Positions 33,601-45,156 of a stretch of 64,000 bases of DNA are shown here, one piece after another (position 1 is the stretch's first letter; every line of letters starts with the position of its first letter). The notes under the pieces are model-generated. The model did no database searches, was not told where the DNA came from, and was given only the letters and a program-made list of their open reading frames with translations. A program made the position numbers and the translations under genes. The stretch is taken from NCBI RefSeq assembly GCF_002878395.1, contig NC_061118.1:126192829-126256828 (forward strand), in the 5' to 3' direction. The stretch is from Capsicum annuum (Eukaryota; Streptophyta; Magnoliopsida; Solanales; Solanaceae).

Positions 33601-34120
33601 TATTAAGCCTTAAAATATTTTAAATGATGTAGTTTTGGGGTTAAAGAGTAGGAAAAGACCAATAAAAACCCTTAGAAACCGTCTGGAAGTTGCCTGAAAG
33701 CAATCCTATTGACTTAGGTCATGAATCATAGTCATTCCACGAGTTATCACTTGATTTATGGTGAGAAAACCTATTTCAGCTTCTACTTCCCAGACTATGA
33801 CTACCTCTTAACAACCCGTAATGTGATACTAAGAGTCCTAGTTTGGGCAGATTTGATAGTGCTATAGAATTTTGGCATACATTTCATCCTGATATCGGAT
33901 TAAGAAGAAATTGATATCCTTTGAAAGATAATTGGATTATCTATCTTTTTGCAGGTATTGAGATAAATATTCTTAGTATACCAAAATTTTATGCTCGTTT
34001 AAAGCTGACTATGGTTAGATACTTCACAATTATTTAATTGCTAATGGACATTTTGACTTATCTATAAGCTTGGAGCTATTTGTGACTTTAATATGTCTCT
34101 AAATAAATATAAAACTATCA
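30689..34120 (-). mobile_element. Element F, duplication copy 2
   Basis: Internal stretch 30689-31540, primer site near 31541-31553 and LTR about 31559-34120, colinear with 22253-25650. No coding content. Short ORFs (31912, 32299 minus, 33149 minus) have counterparts only as broken frames in copy 1. Confidence 0.65.
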
Positions 34121-34131
34121 AAAAATGAAGT

Positions 34132-35112
34132 TTGATCTTGCATGAACTTAAAGCATGGTTCAAATATTGTCTTGTGTTTTCAGAGTATTATAGGTACAAA
34201 ACCTTGGAAAACCTAGTCATTCTAGATATAGAGGAGTTTGATATTATATTAGAGATGACTTGGTTATATTCTTATCATTCCATTCTTGATTTTTATGCTA
34301 AAATTATCCATATCAGTCATGCTAAAATCATACATATCAAAATACCTGATATGGAAAAGTTAGAGTAGGAATGTACTTTTAATCCTACTTCAATTAGAAT
34401 TGTATAAGCTCTTCATGCCCAAAAATAAAAAAGAAGGGGTGTAGGGCATTTTTAGGCCATATTCAGGAAGAAAAGACAATAATCCCTCCCAATGCTTCAG
34501 TCCCCAATTTTGTGTTAATTCATAGAAGTTTTTCACGATGACTTCTCAGTTTTCCCCTGCACCCGAGGTAGATTTTTGTATAGATTTAAAACCTAAAACT
34601 AGACCCATATCTATCCCTAACTATCATATGGCACCAACAAAGTTTAGGTCGTTGAAATTAAAGTTAAAAGAATTGATATAAAAGGGTCTTGTTTTGTCAA
34701 AGCATTTTACATTTGGTTGCTCCTATTTTGTTTGTAAAAATTAAGCATGTTAGTATGTGCATGTACATAGACTACAAACCTTTGAATAAGGTGATTATTC
34801 ACAATGAATATCCCTTTGTGTGATATATGACCTTTTTTACCATATGCAAGGAGTTATGGTACTCTTCAAAATTAATTTGAGGTAAGGTTATTATCTACTC
34901 AAAAGTAGGCAAAGGTTATACCGAAGATAATATTTCAGATTCGTTATGCACATTATGAGGTATTAGTCATGTCCTTAGGTTTTACCAATGCCCTAGCTGC
35001 TTTTATAAGTGTGTTGAATGGGGTTTTTAAATAATTATTGGGTTCATTCATTATCGTTCTTATTGATGATATAGGGGTTTAATCTAAGAGTGTAAGTATT
35101 AGGGTTTCTTAA
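34132..35112 (+). pseudogene. Element G protease-RT fragment, duplication copy 2 (host of C2)
   Basis: Protease text LVILDIEEFDIILEMTWLYSY at about 34210-34275, RT text MDYKPLNKVI-like near 34770 and VLIDDIGV near 35065 (first part of the YxDD region better kept than in copy 1). It ends with CTTAA at 35108-35112, the target duplication of C2. The frame resumes beyond C2 at 63868. Confidence 0.75.
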
Positions 35113-35901
35113 TGTGATGACCCAAACTAGGGTTTGGCCATTATAGATATCTCAAGATCATTAAGGAACAGAGTCCACTTCCTTTTCCTAGTCAATCAAA
35201 ACACATTGTATACTATAAATTGAAAGCAACCCAATAGACATAAATAAGATAAGTGAATAGCTCTAAGGAACTACAGATCCAACACAATCCCAATCCATAT
35301 TAATCCACAAAGACACTATAAATCCAATATCAATCTAAGTCGGGACATGCCCCCAACAATAGCTAAAAAAACTAGAAGATAGTCTATGACATAAGCTAAA
35401 CCAAGATACAATAGTCCTTCCAAAACTCTGAGATCACCAATCACTATGCAAGGAAAGTAAATGTGTCTCTGGTTCCTACATTGTATGGGGATGTAACATT
35501 CGAAAATGGTTAGCAAGGCGAGTGCTAACATGTAACTCAGAGAAAGGATAAAATAATGCTAAGTCAAAACTAGAATAAAAACTATGTACACACAGTGTAC
35601 ATATAAAAATAACATGTTGTGATAGGGAACAAGGTTTAGCATAAAGGAAAAATATTTTCCTTGACTGTGTATCTCAACTATCATAAAAATATGCCTAGGG
35701 TATAAAGGTCCAGATACCCCTACAGAAAAGGACCTAGTATGAGTTATCCATTTAAACTAGTGGTATCAAGGAAGACCAAGAAATCTCTCGACCCCATATT
35801 AATCTTGGATACAAATATATCTAAAGTGTGACATATTCACACGATTATTAAGACCAATGCTAATATTTTCAAACACGAGTTTCATGTATGAGTTCCCCTA
35901 A
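35113..35901 (-). mobile_element. 3' LTR of C2, outer part
   Basis: Reverse complement of the terminal part of the C LTR. It is interrupted by D at 35902 and resumes at 56449. Its outer boundary is fixed by the CTTAA target duplication. Confidence 0.85.
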
Positions 35902-35999
35902 TTAAAACACCCTGTATCTTGACCCTTAGAAAAATTACTGAGTTTTTAAGTCTCTAGATAAGTTACAATTAGAGTCTATTAATCGTATGCTTGGGTATG

Positions 36000-36290
36000 A
36001 CTTTGGGTCCTTCTCTCTTATGTTTATCAGTGAGTTTTGATTTAGTTTTTGTCCAAGGTATGACTAGGATTATATAAGTAGTATGGTAGTGTACGAGTCA
36101 TATATGGTTGGGTCGTATGATGCTTCACTTGGCCTAGAAGATTTTGTTAGGAGTATGAGTCATAAGGTACCACTCGTATGTAAAGATACGAGTTGGTCAT
36201 CTGCGTTCGAATTTTGACTGGTATGGGTGTCCAAGGTAAGGTCTATGGTATGGGACAGGGTATCACTCATACCCTAGGGTATGGTCCTAC
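36000..36290 (+). promoter_or_regulatory. U3 word block of the D LTR
   Basis: Words such as GGTATGACTAGG, GTACGAGTCATATATGG, GGTCGTATGATG, GTATGAGTCAT and CCACTCGTATG recur in both orientations. Equivalents lie at 27545-27850 and 43810-44140. A TTTTAAGC or similar promoter-like stretch and the transcribed-leader phrase follow within 30-60 bases. Confidence 0.6.
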
Positions 36291-37352
36291 TAGTCAGTTT
36301 TCAGCGTTTAACCTGGGGGTATTCTAGATTTTTGCCACCCTAAACCCCTTAAGTCCCAATATCTTAAAATATGTTGTGGCCTCTCATAACATACTATTGA
36401 AAGATTAAACACTCCAAAAACACTCTGTAACTTACTCTTGAAGATTGGAGGCTAAGTTTTCTACAAGTATTCATCTAAAGGCTAAAGGTGTCAAGTTCTT
36501 TTCGTGAATCATTATGTATAAGGCATCTGACTCTTCCCTTATTTCTAGTTCATAAATTTCATGTTTTTTAAATCTTGATTATGATTCATAAATGGTGCTT
36601 TAGAAAACCAATGTTGAGGGTTTTGATGCATGTTATTGAGTATTGTTTACTCTTAGTTAAAATTGTATTTATACATGATTTTGGTAATGGTTTTCATATA
36701 AGGGTGCTTGATAATTGTGGTTTAAAAATTAGGTCATATATTAACCTTAATTTAATGGTTTTTTACTTTGTTTTGGCCTTGGTAAATGCTTTCCCTCAAA
36801 ATGTTTGTAAAAATGTAAGAGAGAATAAAATAATCACTTGATAATGTTGTTTTGAACTAAGGCTTGGCATAATGATTATAAATGGTTGGGAAATAGTTGT
36901 AAAGGCCTTGTTTGCTATGTAATAAAGTAAACCTTGGTGGTTTAAATTTCTTTAGGGGTTTGAGTCCCTAATTACACTTGCATTATGTCTTTGTTAGACA
37001 TTGGGTTTGATTCCCTAAACTATGAATTTAACGACTGTCTTTGTTAGAAGATGGGCTTGAGTCATAAAGTCAATTGAATGATGAATTTATTGATAATGAT
37101 AATGGTATATGGTATACTTGCAAGTAGTATTGGTATGACAATACCTAAAAAATTCCTTTACCAAGTAATAGATTTATTGGTTATGTATGTGGAATGATGG
37201 TTTTAAATTGGGTTTACTGGTGGGATGTATAGACAGTTCAAGAAAGTTGATTCTGAAGGACTAACACTGGAAATCATACTAGTCGGTACTGGTGTTTTAT
37301 GACAGAGTGGTTTGAGTCCCCCGAATGACTCTATAACTGGGAGGTTAAAGTC

Positions 37353-37934
37353 CCCATTACTATATGTATTTGTACTTATTTCACATTAATTATGCTAGGA
37401 GGTTTGATTCCCCTATATAGGAATTGCAGTTATAGATATTCTCTACTTTGTGCTACTACATGTACTAGGGCCCTTCCAGCTAGGGGAGAGCTGGGATCAT
37501 ATAGCCCGTGGGTGCATTGTTCTAGAATGGTTATGCTATACAACCCAGGTTAATGGTTTTAAAACATCATGCTAATATTTTTCCCTATCCCGACATCATA
37601 CATCTATATATGTGTGTGTGTGTGTGCATTGGTTATATGCATTCCCATTACTATATGTATTTGTACTTATTTCACATTAATTATGCTAGGAGGTTTGATT
37701 CCCCTATATAGGAATTGCAGTTATAGATATTCTCTACTTTGTGCTACTACATGTACTAGGGCCCTTCCAGCTAGGGGAGAGCTGGGATCATATAGCCCGT
37801 GGGTGCATTGTTCTAGAATGGTTATGCTATACAACCCAGGTTAATGGTTTTAAAACATCATGCTAATATTTTTCCCTATCCCGACATCATACATCTATAT
37901 ATGTGTGTGTGTGTGTGCATTGGTTATATGCATT
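37353..37934 (+). repeat. Perfect 291 bp tandem duplication in the D 5' LTR
   Basis: 37353-37643 and 37644-37934 appear identical, including a (TG)n run near each right end. The 3' LTR equivalent (55480-55745) has one unit. Divergence between the D LTRs is far higher, so this event is recent or an assembly artefact. A 91-codon ORF (37569-37844) exists only because of it. Confidence 0.9.
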
Positions 37935-38649
37935 AATTGATTAGTTTTGGAATTATTGGCACTATTTTATCCTTAAAATTAAATTATATGTTGTCGCTCC
38001 AACGACTAACCATCTTTGATGTAGTATTCCAATGTTATGCAGGTGTTGGTCATACTACTCTTCTGCTCAATAGACTTTGACTTCGAATATAGCTTGTGTT
38101 AACTTAAAGTGGTAAGCTTCGATACTTCGAAATGATCCATTTTTTTGGATTTTTTATGTTTTTCCTTGGTTTAGTTTTGGACATTGATTTTGGCCATTGT
38201 TAGGGGCATGTCCCTACAGAATATTATTTTACTTTAGGATAAAGGCTTTTTAGAACTGCTATTGGTTGGTATGAGCCATATCGGTAGTTGAGTCAACCAT
38301 AGTATTAGCATTGGTATTGGAGCTGATACCATATGGTAGAATATATGATATTTCCATCCTATCTTATTATATTATTTAATAGTTTGGTTATGGACTTAGT
38401 TGTTATTATAGTTTTGGTTATGGTTGTTTGGTCAGTTATTAGTATTATAGAACTCGACTGGAGTGGTCATGATTGTGAACCTATCCCAGAATTTTAGTAT
38501 TGTTAAATATGCATCTTGTTATAATATTGGAATTCATTTAACTTAGGGTTCATACTTAGTTGACTGGTTTGGGAAATAGGGAGGTCTTTGGTACTTTTGT
38601 GACCTGAGATGCCCATTACGACAAGGCCTTTGTTCGGGACATCTCAAGA

Positions 38650-38661
38650 TGGTATCACAGT
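38650..38661 (+). promoter_or_regulatory. Primer binding site of element D
   Basis: TGGTATCACAGT, three bases after the 5' LTR. It differs from the initiator-Met site TGGTATCAGAGC by few bases. Confidence 0.85.
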
Positions 38662-38857
38662 GTTAGGTTCATGGTTGGATGGTAGTACATAAAACCGTGT
38701 CGAGTAGAGTCTCTTTTAAGGGTATATAGTGCACCATACTCATAAAAAAGAGGCTACAAGGCATTTAGGAATGCTCCATATTCTTGTTGTTTTATTGCAA
38801 GCTATAGAGTCTAAGGTCTTGGAGTTTGCTGATTTCCATTAGCTTGTCTTTCAAATC

Positions 38858-39900
38858 ATGTCTCCGAGAAGATCTGAAGCTCACTGAATCTTATATGCCT
38901 ACCCTGAGGACAATGTGGATGAATTTTATCGAACTCCTAGAGTTCAGACCAGGGCAAGGGCCGCTGCACCTGGATACTCTCGAGGGTTCCACCTATCCCC
39001 ATTAATCCTACTCCGTCGCCTCAATAGGAGGCTACTAATTATTAGTTCCATCGCTCCATCAACTTATTCACTCAGTTGGTTGCTTCTCAGTTAGAGCATG
39101 GTATTCCAACTACTCCATTATCTAAGGCCAAAAGGTTGGCTAATTCATGAGGTTAAATACTCCTATGTTCATGGGTTCAAAGTTTGAGGAGGATCCTCAG
39201 GCCTTTATTGATGAGATGGAGAAGATTCTTCATACTATCTATGCTACTAAGGTGGAAGGCATGGACTTTACCACCTACTAGTTTAAAGACGTGACACACC
39301 AACATTATAAGGAGTGGGAATAGTGTAGGGGTGATATTGTTGCCGGCACATTATAGGATGACTTTTCTAGTGCAGTCTTGGACTATTTGTTTCCTCAAAA
39401 CCTAAGAAAATAAAAAATGGAGTAATTTGTGAATCAAAGGCAAGGGAGAATGTTTGTCAAAATGTTAACTTGATATTTCATCAGCTATATCGATATGCTC
39501 TGGAGATGGTGTCTGATATGAGGGATAAGATGTGTGAATTTTCTTTTGGGTTGTCAATAGAGTTGATCTTTGAGAGCAAGGCTAACTTGCTAATCAAGGA
39601 TATGGATAACTCTAGATTGGTTAAGTATATGCAACAAGTGGAGGAGAAGAAAAGAGAGCACTTTGAATATGGTGAGAGATGAGGAAAGAAGTTTAAGTCT
39701 TCTCAGTAGAGTGGAAGAGATGGAGGTAAGTGGCTAAAAAAGAAGTGAGCTCTAATTCCTTCTCCATAGCTAGTGCTCATTACCCGAAGACAATGGGTGA
39801 TCATTGGTCTTAGTATGATAGTTGTCCTTGGCATAGGGTGCCTAATCTCTGGATAGTGGGGGCTCAGTCATCTCTATCCCACCATTCTTATAGATTTTGT
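38858..39900 (+). pseudogene. gag relic of element D
   Basis: ATG at 38858 opens MSPRRSEAH, the usual style of del/Tekay gag starts, with a TRARAAA run. After a frame change: MGSKFEEDPQAFIDEMEKIL near 39170, then a DVTHQHYKEWE region, and the open piece 39470-39682 (FHQLYRYALEMVSDMRDKM, VKYMQQVEEKKREHFEYGE). These match the capsid part. The nucleocapsid region near 39890-39960 is degraded; no complete zinc knuckle is visible. At least four stops and two frame changes. Confidence 0.8.
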
Positions 39901-40149
39901 AGGTGTTCCTACTATTGGTTTTATGAGGAAGGAAAGAACATATGTTATTACTATGCTTATATTGGTTACACGTAGCACGATTGTTATTCTAGGATGGCTG
40001 TTGGGGCTAGTAAGGTCCCTGTGGCTTCTTCATCTACTCCTACACTTGAGTATGTTGCATCTGTATCTGTTTTTGCTTTTAATACCGGCACTGGCTGGAA
40101 TTGGTTATATGCTTTTACATCTCACCATGATTCTGAGGCATCTCCCAAT

Positions 40150-41960
40150 GTAGTAACTAGTATGTTAAAACTTTACCACTCTTTCATATGTGACCCTATT
40201 TGTGGTTGTATATTTTTGTTTCAGTCCTGAATTTATTTAAGATCCTTTCTCCGTGTCTACCATGGTTGGTGACTCTTTTATTGCAAAAAGAGTCTATAGG
40301 TGGTGTGTAGTAGCTATTAGTGGTAGAGAAACTCTTGTAGATTTAATAGAGTTGGATATAGTTGACTTTGATATCATATTGAGTATAGATTTGTTGCATC
40401 TGTGTTATGCTTCCTTGGATTTTAAGACCCATAAGGTCATATTTAAATTCCCTAATAAGCCAGTCATCGTATGGGAAGGGGTACTCTAGTGCCTAAGGGG
40501 AGGTTTATCTTATATCTTAGAGCCCAAAGGTTGATCTCCAAATGGTTTTTGTATGATTTGATTCGAGTTAAAGATTCTAACATAGAAGGTCCTTCTCCAA
40601 AAAATTTTCCTGTGGTTAATGAGTTTCCTAAGGCTTGCCCTGATAATCTTCCTGGTGTTCCTCTCGTTAGGGAAATTGAATTTTGGATTGATCTTATTCC
40701 AGAAACTCATCATATTTTTATTCCCCTATATATAATGGCTCCGGCTGTGTTGAAGGTGCTTAAAGAGAAACTTAAAGAGCTCTTTGATAAAGGTTTCATC
40801 TGTCCTATTGTGGCTTCTTTGTATGCTCCAGTGTTATTTGTGCGTAAAAAGGATGGTTCCCTATGTTTGTGCATTGACTATCATTAGTTGAATAAGGTGT
40901 CCATCAATAATAAGTATCCTCTTCCAAGGATAGATGATTTGTTTTATCATCTTCAACGTTCAAAGTGTTTATGTAAGATTGATCTTAGGTCGGGTTGTCA
41001 TCAGCTTATGATTATGGAATTGGATATCCCTAAGACATTCTTCAAAATCTGATATTGTCATTATAAGTTCCTAGTCATGTCTTTTGGGTTGTCTAATGCA
41101 CCGGTATCATTTATGGACTTGATGAATAGGGTATTCCATTATTTTCTGGAGTTGTTCATTATTATTTTCATTGATGACATCTTGGTCTATTAGTAGAGTG
41201 AGGCGAATCATGTTGATCACCTTTGTGTAGTGTTTTAGACTTCAAAAGATCAACGTTTGTACTCCAAGTTATCCAAGTGCGAGTTTTAGTTGAAGGCTAT
41301 GACTTTTCTTGGTTATGTTATCTCTAGAGAGGGGATTATGGTAGATCCTTAAAAGGTTGTTTTTGTTAAGAAGTGGCCTAGACATGTGACTCTAATTGAT
41401 ATTCGGAGCCTCTTTGATTTAGTTGGTTACTTTAGGAGATTTGTGGAAAGTTTCTCGACTATAGCTACCCATTGACTAGGTTGACCCTAAAGAAGGTCAA
41501 GTTCATATGGTTGGATGCGTGTGGGGGTAGTTTTGAGAAGTTGAAAGACAAGTTGACTTTAGCTTCAGTTTTGACCCTGCCCGAGGGTGATAATGGATTC
41601 ATACTGTATTCTGATGCTTCTCGTGTTGGGATGGGTTGTGTGTTGATGCAGGATAGTATGGTGATGGCCTACGCTTATAGATAATTAAAGGTTTATCAGA
41701 AAAATAACTCTAGTCATGATTGGAGTTGTTAGCCGTGGCTTTTGCTTTGAAAATGTTTTGTGTCACTATCTCTATGGTGATGATATTTTCTCTAATCATA
41801 AAATCTTACAGTATAAGTTCACTTAGGGAAAGAGAAATCTCAGGTAGAGGAGGTTGCTTATGTTTTTGAAGGACTACTATATGAGTCTTCATACCATTTA
41901 GGTAAGAATAACATAGTTGTTGATGCTTTTTGTAGGTTATCCATAGAGAGTCTAGCTCAT
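40150..41960 (+). pseudogene. Protease, RT and RNase H relic of element D
   Basis: The protease C-terminal half is open at 40253-40489 (GDSFIAKRVYR, DIVDFDIILSIDLLHLCYA). The active site DSG is not readable. After a frame step, 40471-40887 holds the protease-RT linker and RT fingers (FVRKKDGSLCLCIDYH); a TAG at 40885-40887 replaces the Gln of the RQLN motif. The palm ([11 protein letters not shown] near 40978) and IFIDDILVY at 41167-41190 keep the catalytic Asp residues. Two stops follow. The connection and RNase H (YSDASRVGMGCVLMQDS near 41610) are frame-broken afterwards. Confidence 0.85.
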
Positions 41961-43540
41961 GTGGAAAGGATAAGTGGGAGTTGGTAAAGGACATTCACCA
42001 TTTGGCTAGTCTTGGTGTTTGTCTCATGGACTTTGAAAATGGAGGTATAATTGTACATCAAGTATCCCAGTCTTCTTTTGTTGTTGAGATAAAGGAAAAG
42101 AAAAATATTAGATTCAAATTTATGAATATTAAGACTAATGTCGGCCAGCAGAAAGTTATTGGTTCTTTGATCGGTGTTGATGGTATCTTGAGGTACCAAG
42201 GCAAGTCATGTGTTCCCAACATCGATGGATTAAGGGAAGGGATTTTGGCCAAAATGCATGAATCTCTTTATTCTATTCATCCTTGTTCTACTTAGATGTA
42301 TCATGATCTTAAGGAGTTCTTTTTTGTAGAACAATATGAAGCAAGATGTGGCTAACAATATAGCTAGATGTTTTGTGTGCCAACAAGTAAAAGTTGAGCA
42401 CATAAGACCCGATGGCTTATACAAAAAGATTAAGTTGCCTGAGTGGATGTGGGAAGTGATTAACATGGATTTCGTTACCGGTCTTCCTTGGTCTCAAAAT
42501 TAATATGATTCAATTTGGGTTATTATGGATAGATTGACTAAGTCCGCTCAAGTCTTTCCAATAAGGACTAGTTTTTTGGCAGAGGATTTTGCTAAGTTAT
42601 ATCTTGTTGAGATTGTGAAATTGTATGGTGCTCTGGTTTTGATCTTTTCAGATTGTGATACTCTGTTTTCACCTAATTTTTTGAAGTCGTATCAAAAGGG
42701 TTTGGGAAATAAGGTTTTCCTTAGTATTGCTTTCCAGCCACAGTCGAATGGACAAGCGTAGAGGACCATCCAAACATTAGAAGATATGCTTTGGGCTTGT
42801 GTGATCGATTATGGAGGTAATTGGTTCGACTATTTGCCTTTGATTTAATATGCTTATAAAAATAGTTATCACTCTGGCATCGTTAGGGATCATTTTGACT
42901 CATTGTATTGTAGGAGATGTAGTTCTTCTATTAGGTGGTATAACGTTGGTGAGGGTAAGTAGCTTGGCCTTTATTTTGTTCGCCAAGCTTTGAAAAAGTT
43001 AGAGTTATTCGTGTTAGATTGAAAGCTACTCAAAGTTGCCAAAATTTCTATATGGATGTAAGGCATAGGGATTTGGAGTTCAATGTAGGTCATTGGGTAT
43101 TCTTGAAGGTATCTCCCATGAAGGGAGTAATGCGGTTTGGTAAAAAGGGGAAGTTAAGTCCTCGATATGTCAGTCCCTACAAGATAATGTAAAGGGTTGG
43201 TAATGTTGCTTCTGAATTGGAGTTGACGTCTAGCTTGACACCCATTTATCCGATTTTCTATGTTTCTATGTTGAAGAAATGTGTGGGTGATTATTATTTG
43301 GTTGTTCCTTTGGAAGGGTTGAATATTTTGGATTCTTTATCTTATGAGGTAGTTCCGATAGAGATCCTAGATAGGCAAGTTCATCTGCTGCGGACTAAGG
43401 ATGTAGCTTCAATTAAGGTTTTATGTCAGAACCACAAGGTGGAAGAAGTTACCCGAGAAGTGAAAGAGGACATAAAGTCCAAGTTTCTGCATTTGTTTTT
43501 AGCTCTGGATATTTGTGCGGAAGGTATGTGTTCTTAATAA
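41961..43540 (+). pseudogene. Integrase relic of element D with chromodomain
   Basis: N-terminal region (ILRYQGKSCVPNIDGLREGI) at 41981-42295, zinc finger CFVCQQVKVEHIRP near 42375, core first Asp (INMDFVTGLP) near 42460, second Asp in IFSDCDTLFSPNF near 42645, then QPQSNGQA with a TAG where the catalytic Glu is expected. C-terminus SMLKKCVGDYYLVVP and a chromodomain (SYEVVPIEILDRQ, KVLCQNHKVEEVTREVKED) at 43217-43537. Several stops and frame changes between 42770 and 43210. Confidence 0.85.
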
Positions 43541-43706
43541 CATCTATATTTTTTGAGTTTATTAAAAGAAAGATTGATATCCTTGCATCTTTATTTTCTG
43601 AGTTTGTTAAAGGAGAGGTTGAGTCCATGCATCTTCATTTTCTGTCTTAAAGATAAGAGTATAGACATTTGGGGGTTTAAATCGTGCTAGTACTATATTT
43701 CCCATT

Positions 43707-43737
43707 ATTCAAGGATGAATGATCTTTGTGGGGAGAT
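43707..43737 (+). promoter_or_regulatory. Pre-PPT hairpin and polypurine tract of element D
   Basis: ATTCAAGGATGAAT (43707-43720) is a 5 bp stem around AGGA. The closing G:C pair seen in the C copy is A:T here. GTGGGGAGAT follows, then the LTR start TGAAACACC at 43738. Confidence 0.7.
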
Positions 43738-45156
43738 TGAAACACCCCAGCTCGTTACCCTTGGAAAAATTCCTGAGTTTTTGAGTCTCTAGAAAGGGTA
43801 TAATTAGAGTGTACCAGTTGAATGCTTGGGTATGACTTAGGTTACCTCTCTCGTATGTTTATCAGTGAGTTTTGATTTTGTTCTATCCTAGGTACGACTA
43901 GAATCATATAAGTCATATTCTTGTGTATGAGTCATATGTGGTTGGCTCATATAATGCTCTACATTTGGCCTAGAGGATTTTGTTAGGGGTACCATCATAG
44001 TGTACCACTCGTACGTTAGGATATGAGTTGGTAATGTGGGGTCGTATGTTGACCAGCGTGGGGGTCCAAGGTAAGGCCTAGGGTATGAGGCAGGGTATAA
44101 CTCATACCTTCGGGTAAATTTATGGGGGTATGATCGCACCCTCCAGCTAGTCAGTTTTCAGCTTTTAAGCTGGGGGTATTCCAGATATTTCCCACCCTAA
44201 AACCCTTAAGTCCCCATGTCTTAAAACATCTTGTGGCCTCTCATAACACACTATTGAAAGATTAAACAATCCAAAAACACTCTCTAACTTAATACTGATG
44301 ATAGGAGGCCAGGGTTTCTACAGTGTTCATCTAGAGGCTAAAGGGGTCAAGTTCTGTCTGTGAATCATCTTGTATAATGCATATAACTCTTCCCTCATTG
44401 GTAGTTCATAAATATCATGTGTTTTAAATCTTGATTTTGATTCTTAAATCGTGGTTTTTAAAACTAGAGGATTTTGATGCATGTTGTTAAGTATTATTTA
44501 CTCTTGGATAAAATTGTGTTTATGCAAGATTTTGGTAATGGTTTGCACATATGAGTTATTGGTAATTGTGGTTTAATAATTGGGTCATGGGTTATCCTAA
44601 ATTGAATGGTTTTTTACTTTTTTTTTTGGTCTTGGTAATTGCATGCCCTCAAAGTATTTGTGAAAATGCCTAAGAGAATGAAATAGTCACATGATAATGT
44701 TATTTTGAACTAAGGCATGGCCTAATGATTATGAATGGTTGGTAAATGGTCTTAAAGGCCTTGTTTGACATGTAATAAACTAAATGGTAACCTTAATGGT
44801 TTAAATTACTAAATGGTTTTAAGTCCCTAAATATACACTTGAATTATGTCTTTGTTAAATATTCAGTTTGATTCCCTAAGCGTTGAATTGAATGAGTGTA
44901 TTTGTTAGATAATGGGTTCTAGTCCCAAAGTCAATTGAATGATTAATTGATTGATAATGATAATGGCATGTGGTATACTAGCAAGTAGTGATTGTAGGAC
45001 GATACCAACGAAATGCCTTTAGTTACTAATTTACTTTTTGGTTGTGTATGTTGAATGATGGTTTCAAATTAGGCTTAATAGTAGGATATGTAGCCGTACC
45101 ATTAAAGTGGAGTCCAAAGGAATATTACTAAAAAACATTTTAACGATGCGGAAGTC
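43738..45156 (+). mobile_element. 3' LTR of element D, first part
   Basis: Colinear with 35902-37290. Contains the D word block at 43810-44140. Interrupted at 45156 by element E; the LTR resumes at 55467. Confidence 0.9.

Larger units (their letters stand above)
28287..36723. repeat. 8.5 kb tandem duplication, copy 2
   Basis: Same order as copy 1. Copy 2 is the one continuous with the intact structures to its right: its C2 boundary carries the CTTAA target site that matches 63868-63872, and its D LTR continues into a whole element D. Confidence 0.85.
35902..38646 (+). mobile_element. 5' LTR of element D
   Basis: Starts TTAAAACACCCTG (TGAAACACCCC in the 3' LTR) and ends GGGACATCTCA before the primer site. 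Length 2745 bp, of which 291 bp is an internal perfect duplication absent from the 3' LTR. It contains the GTACGACT-word block (36000-36290), the phrase TGGCCTCTCATAACA in the leader region and polymer runs. No coding content. Confidence 0.9.

Noticed and set aside
37569..37844. 91-codon ORF in the D 5' LTR
   Set aside because: It spans the 291 bp duplication and has no motif; it exists because of the duplication.
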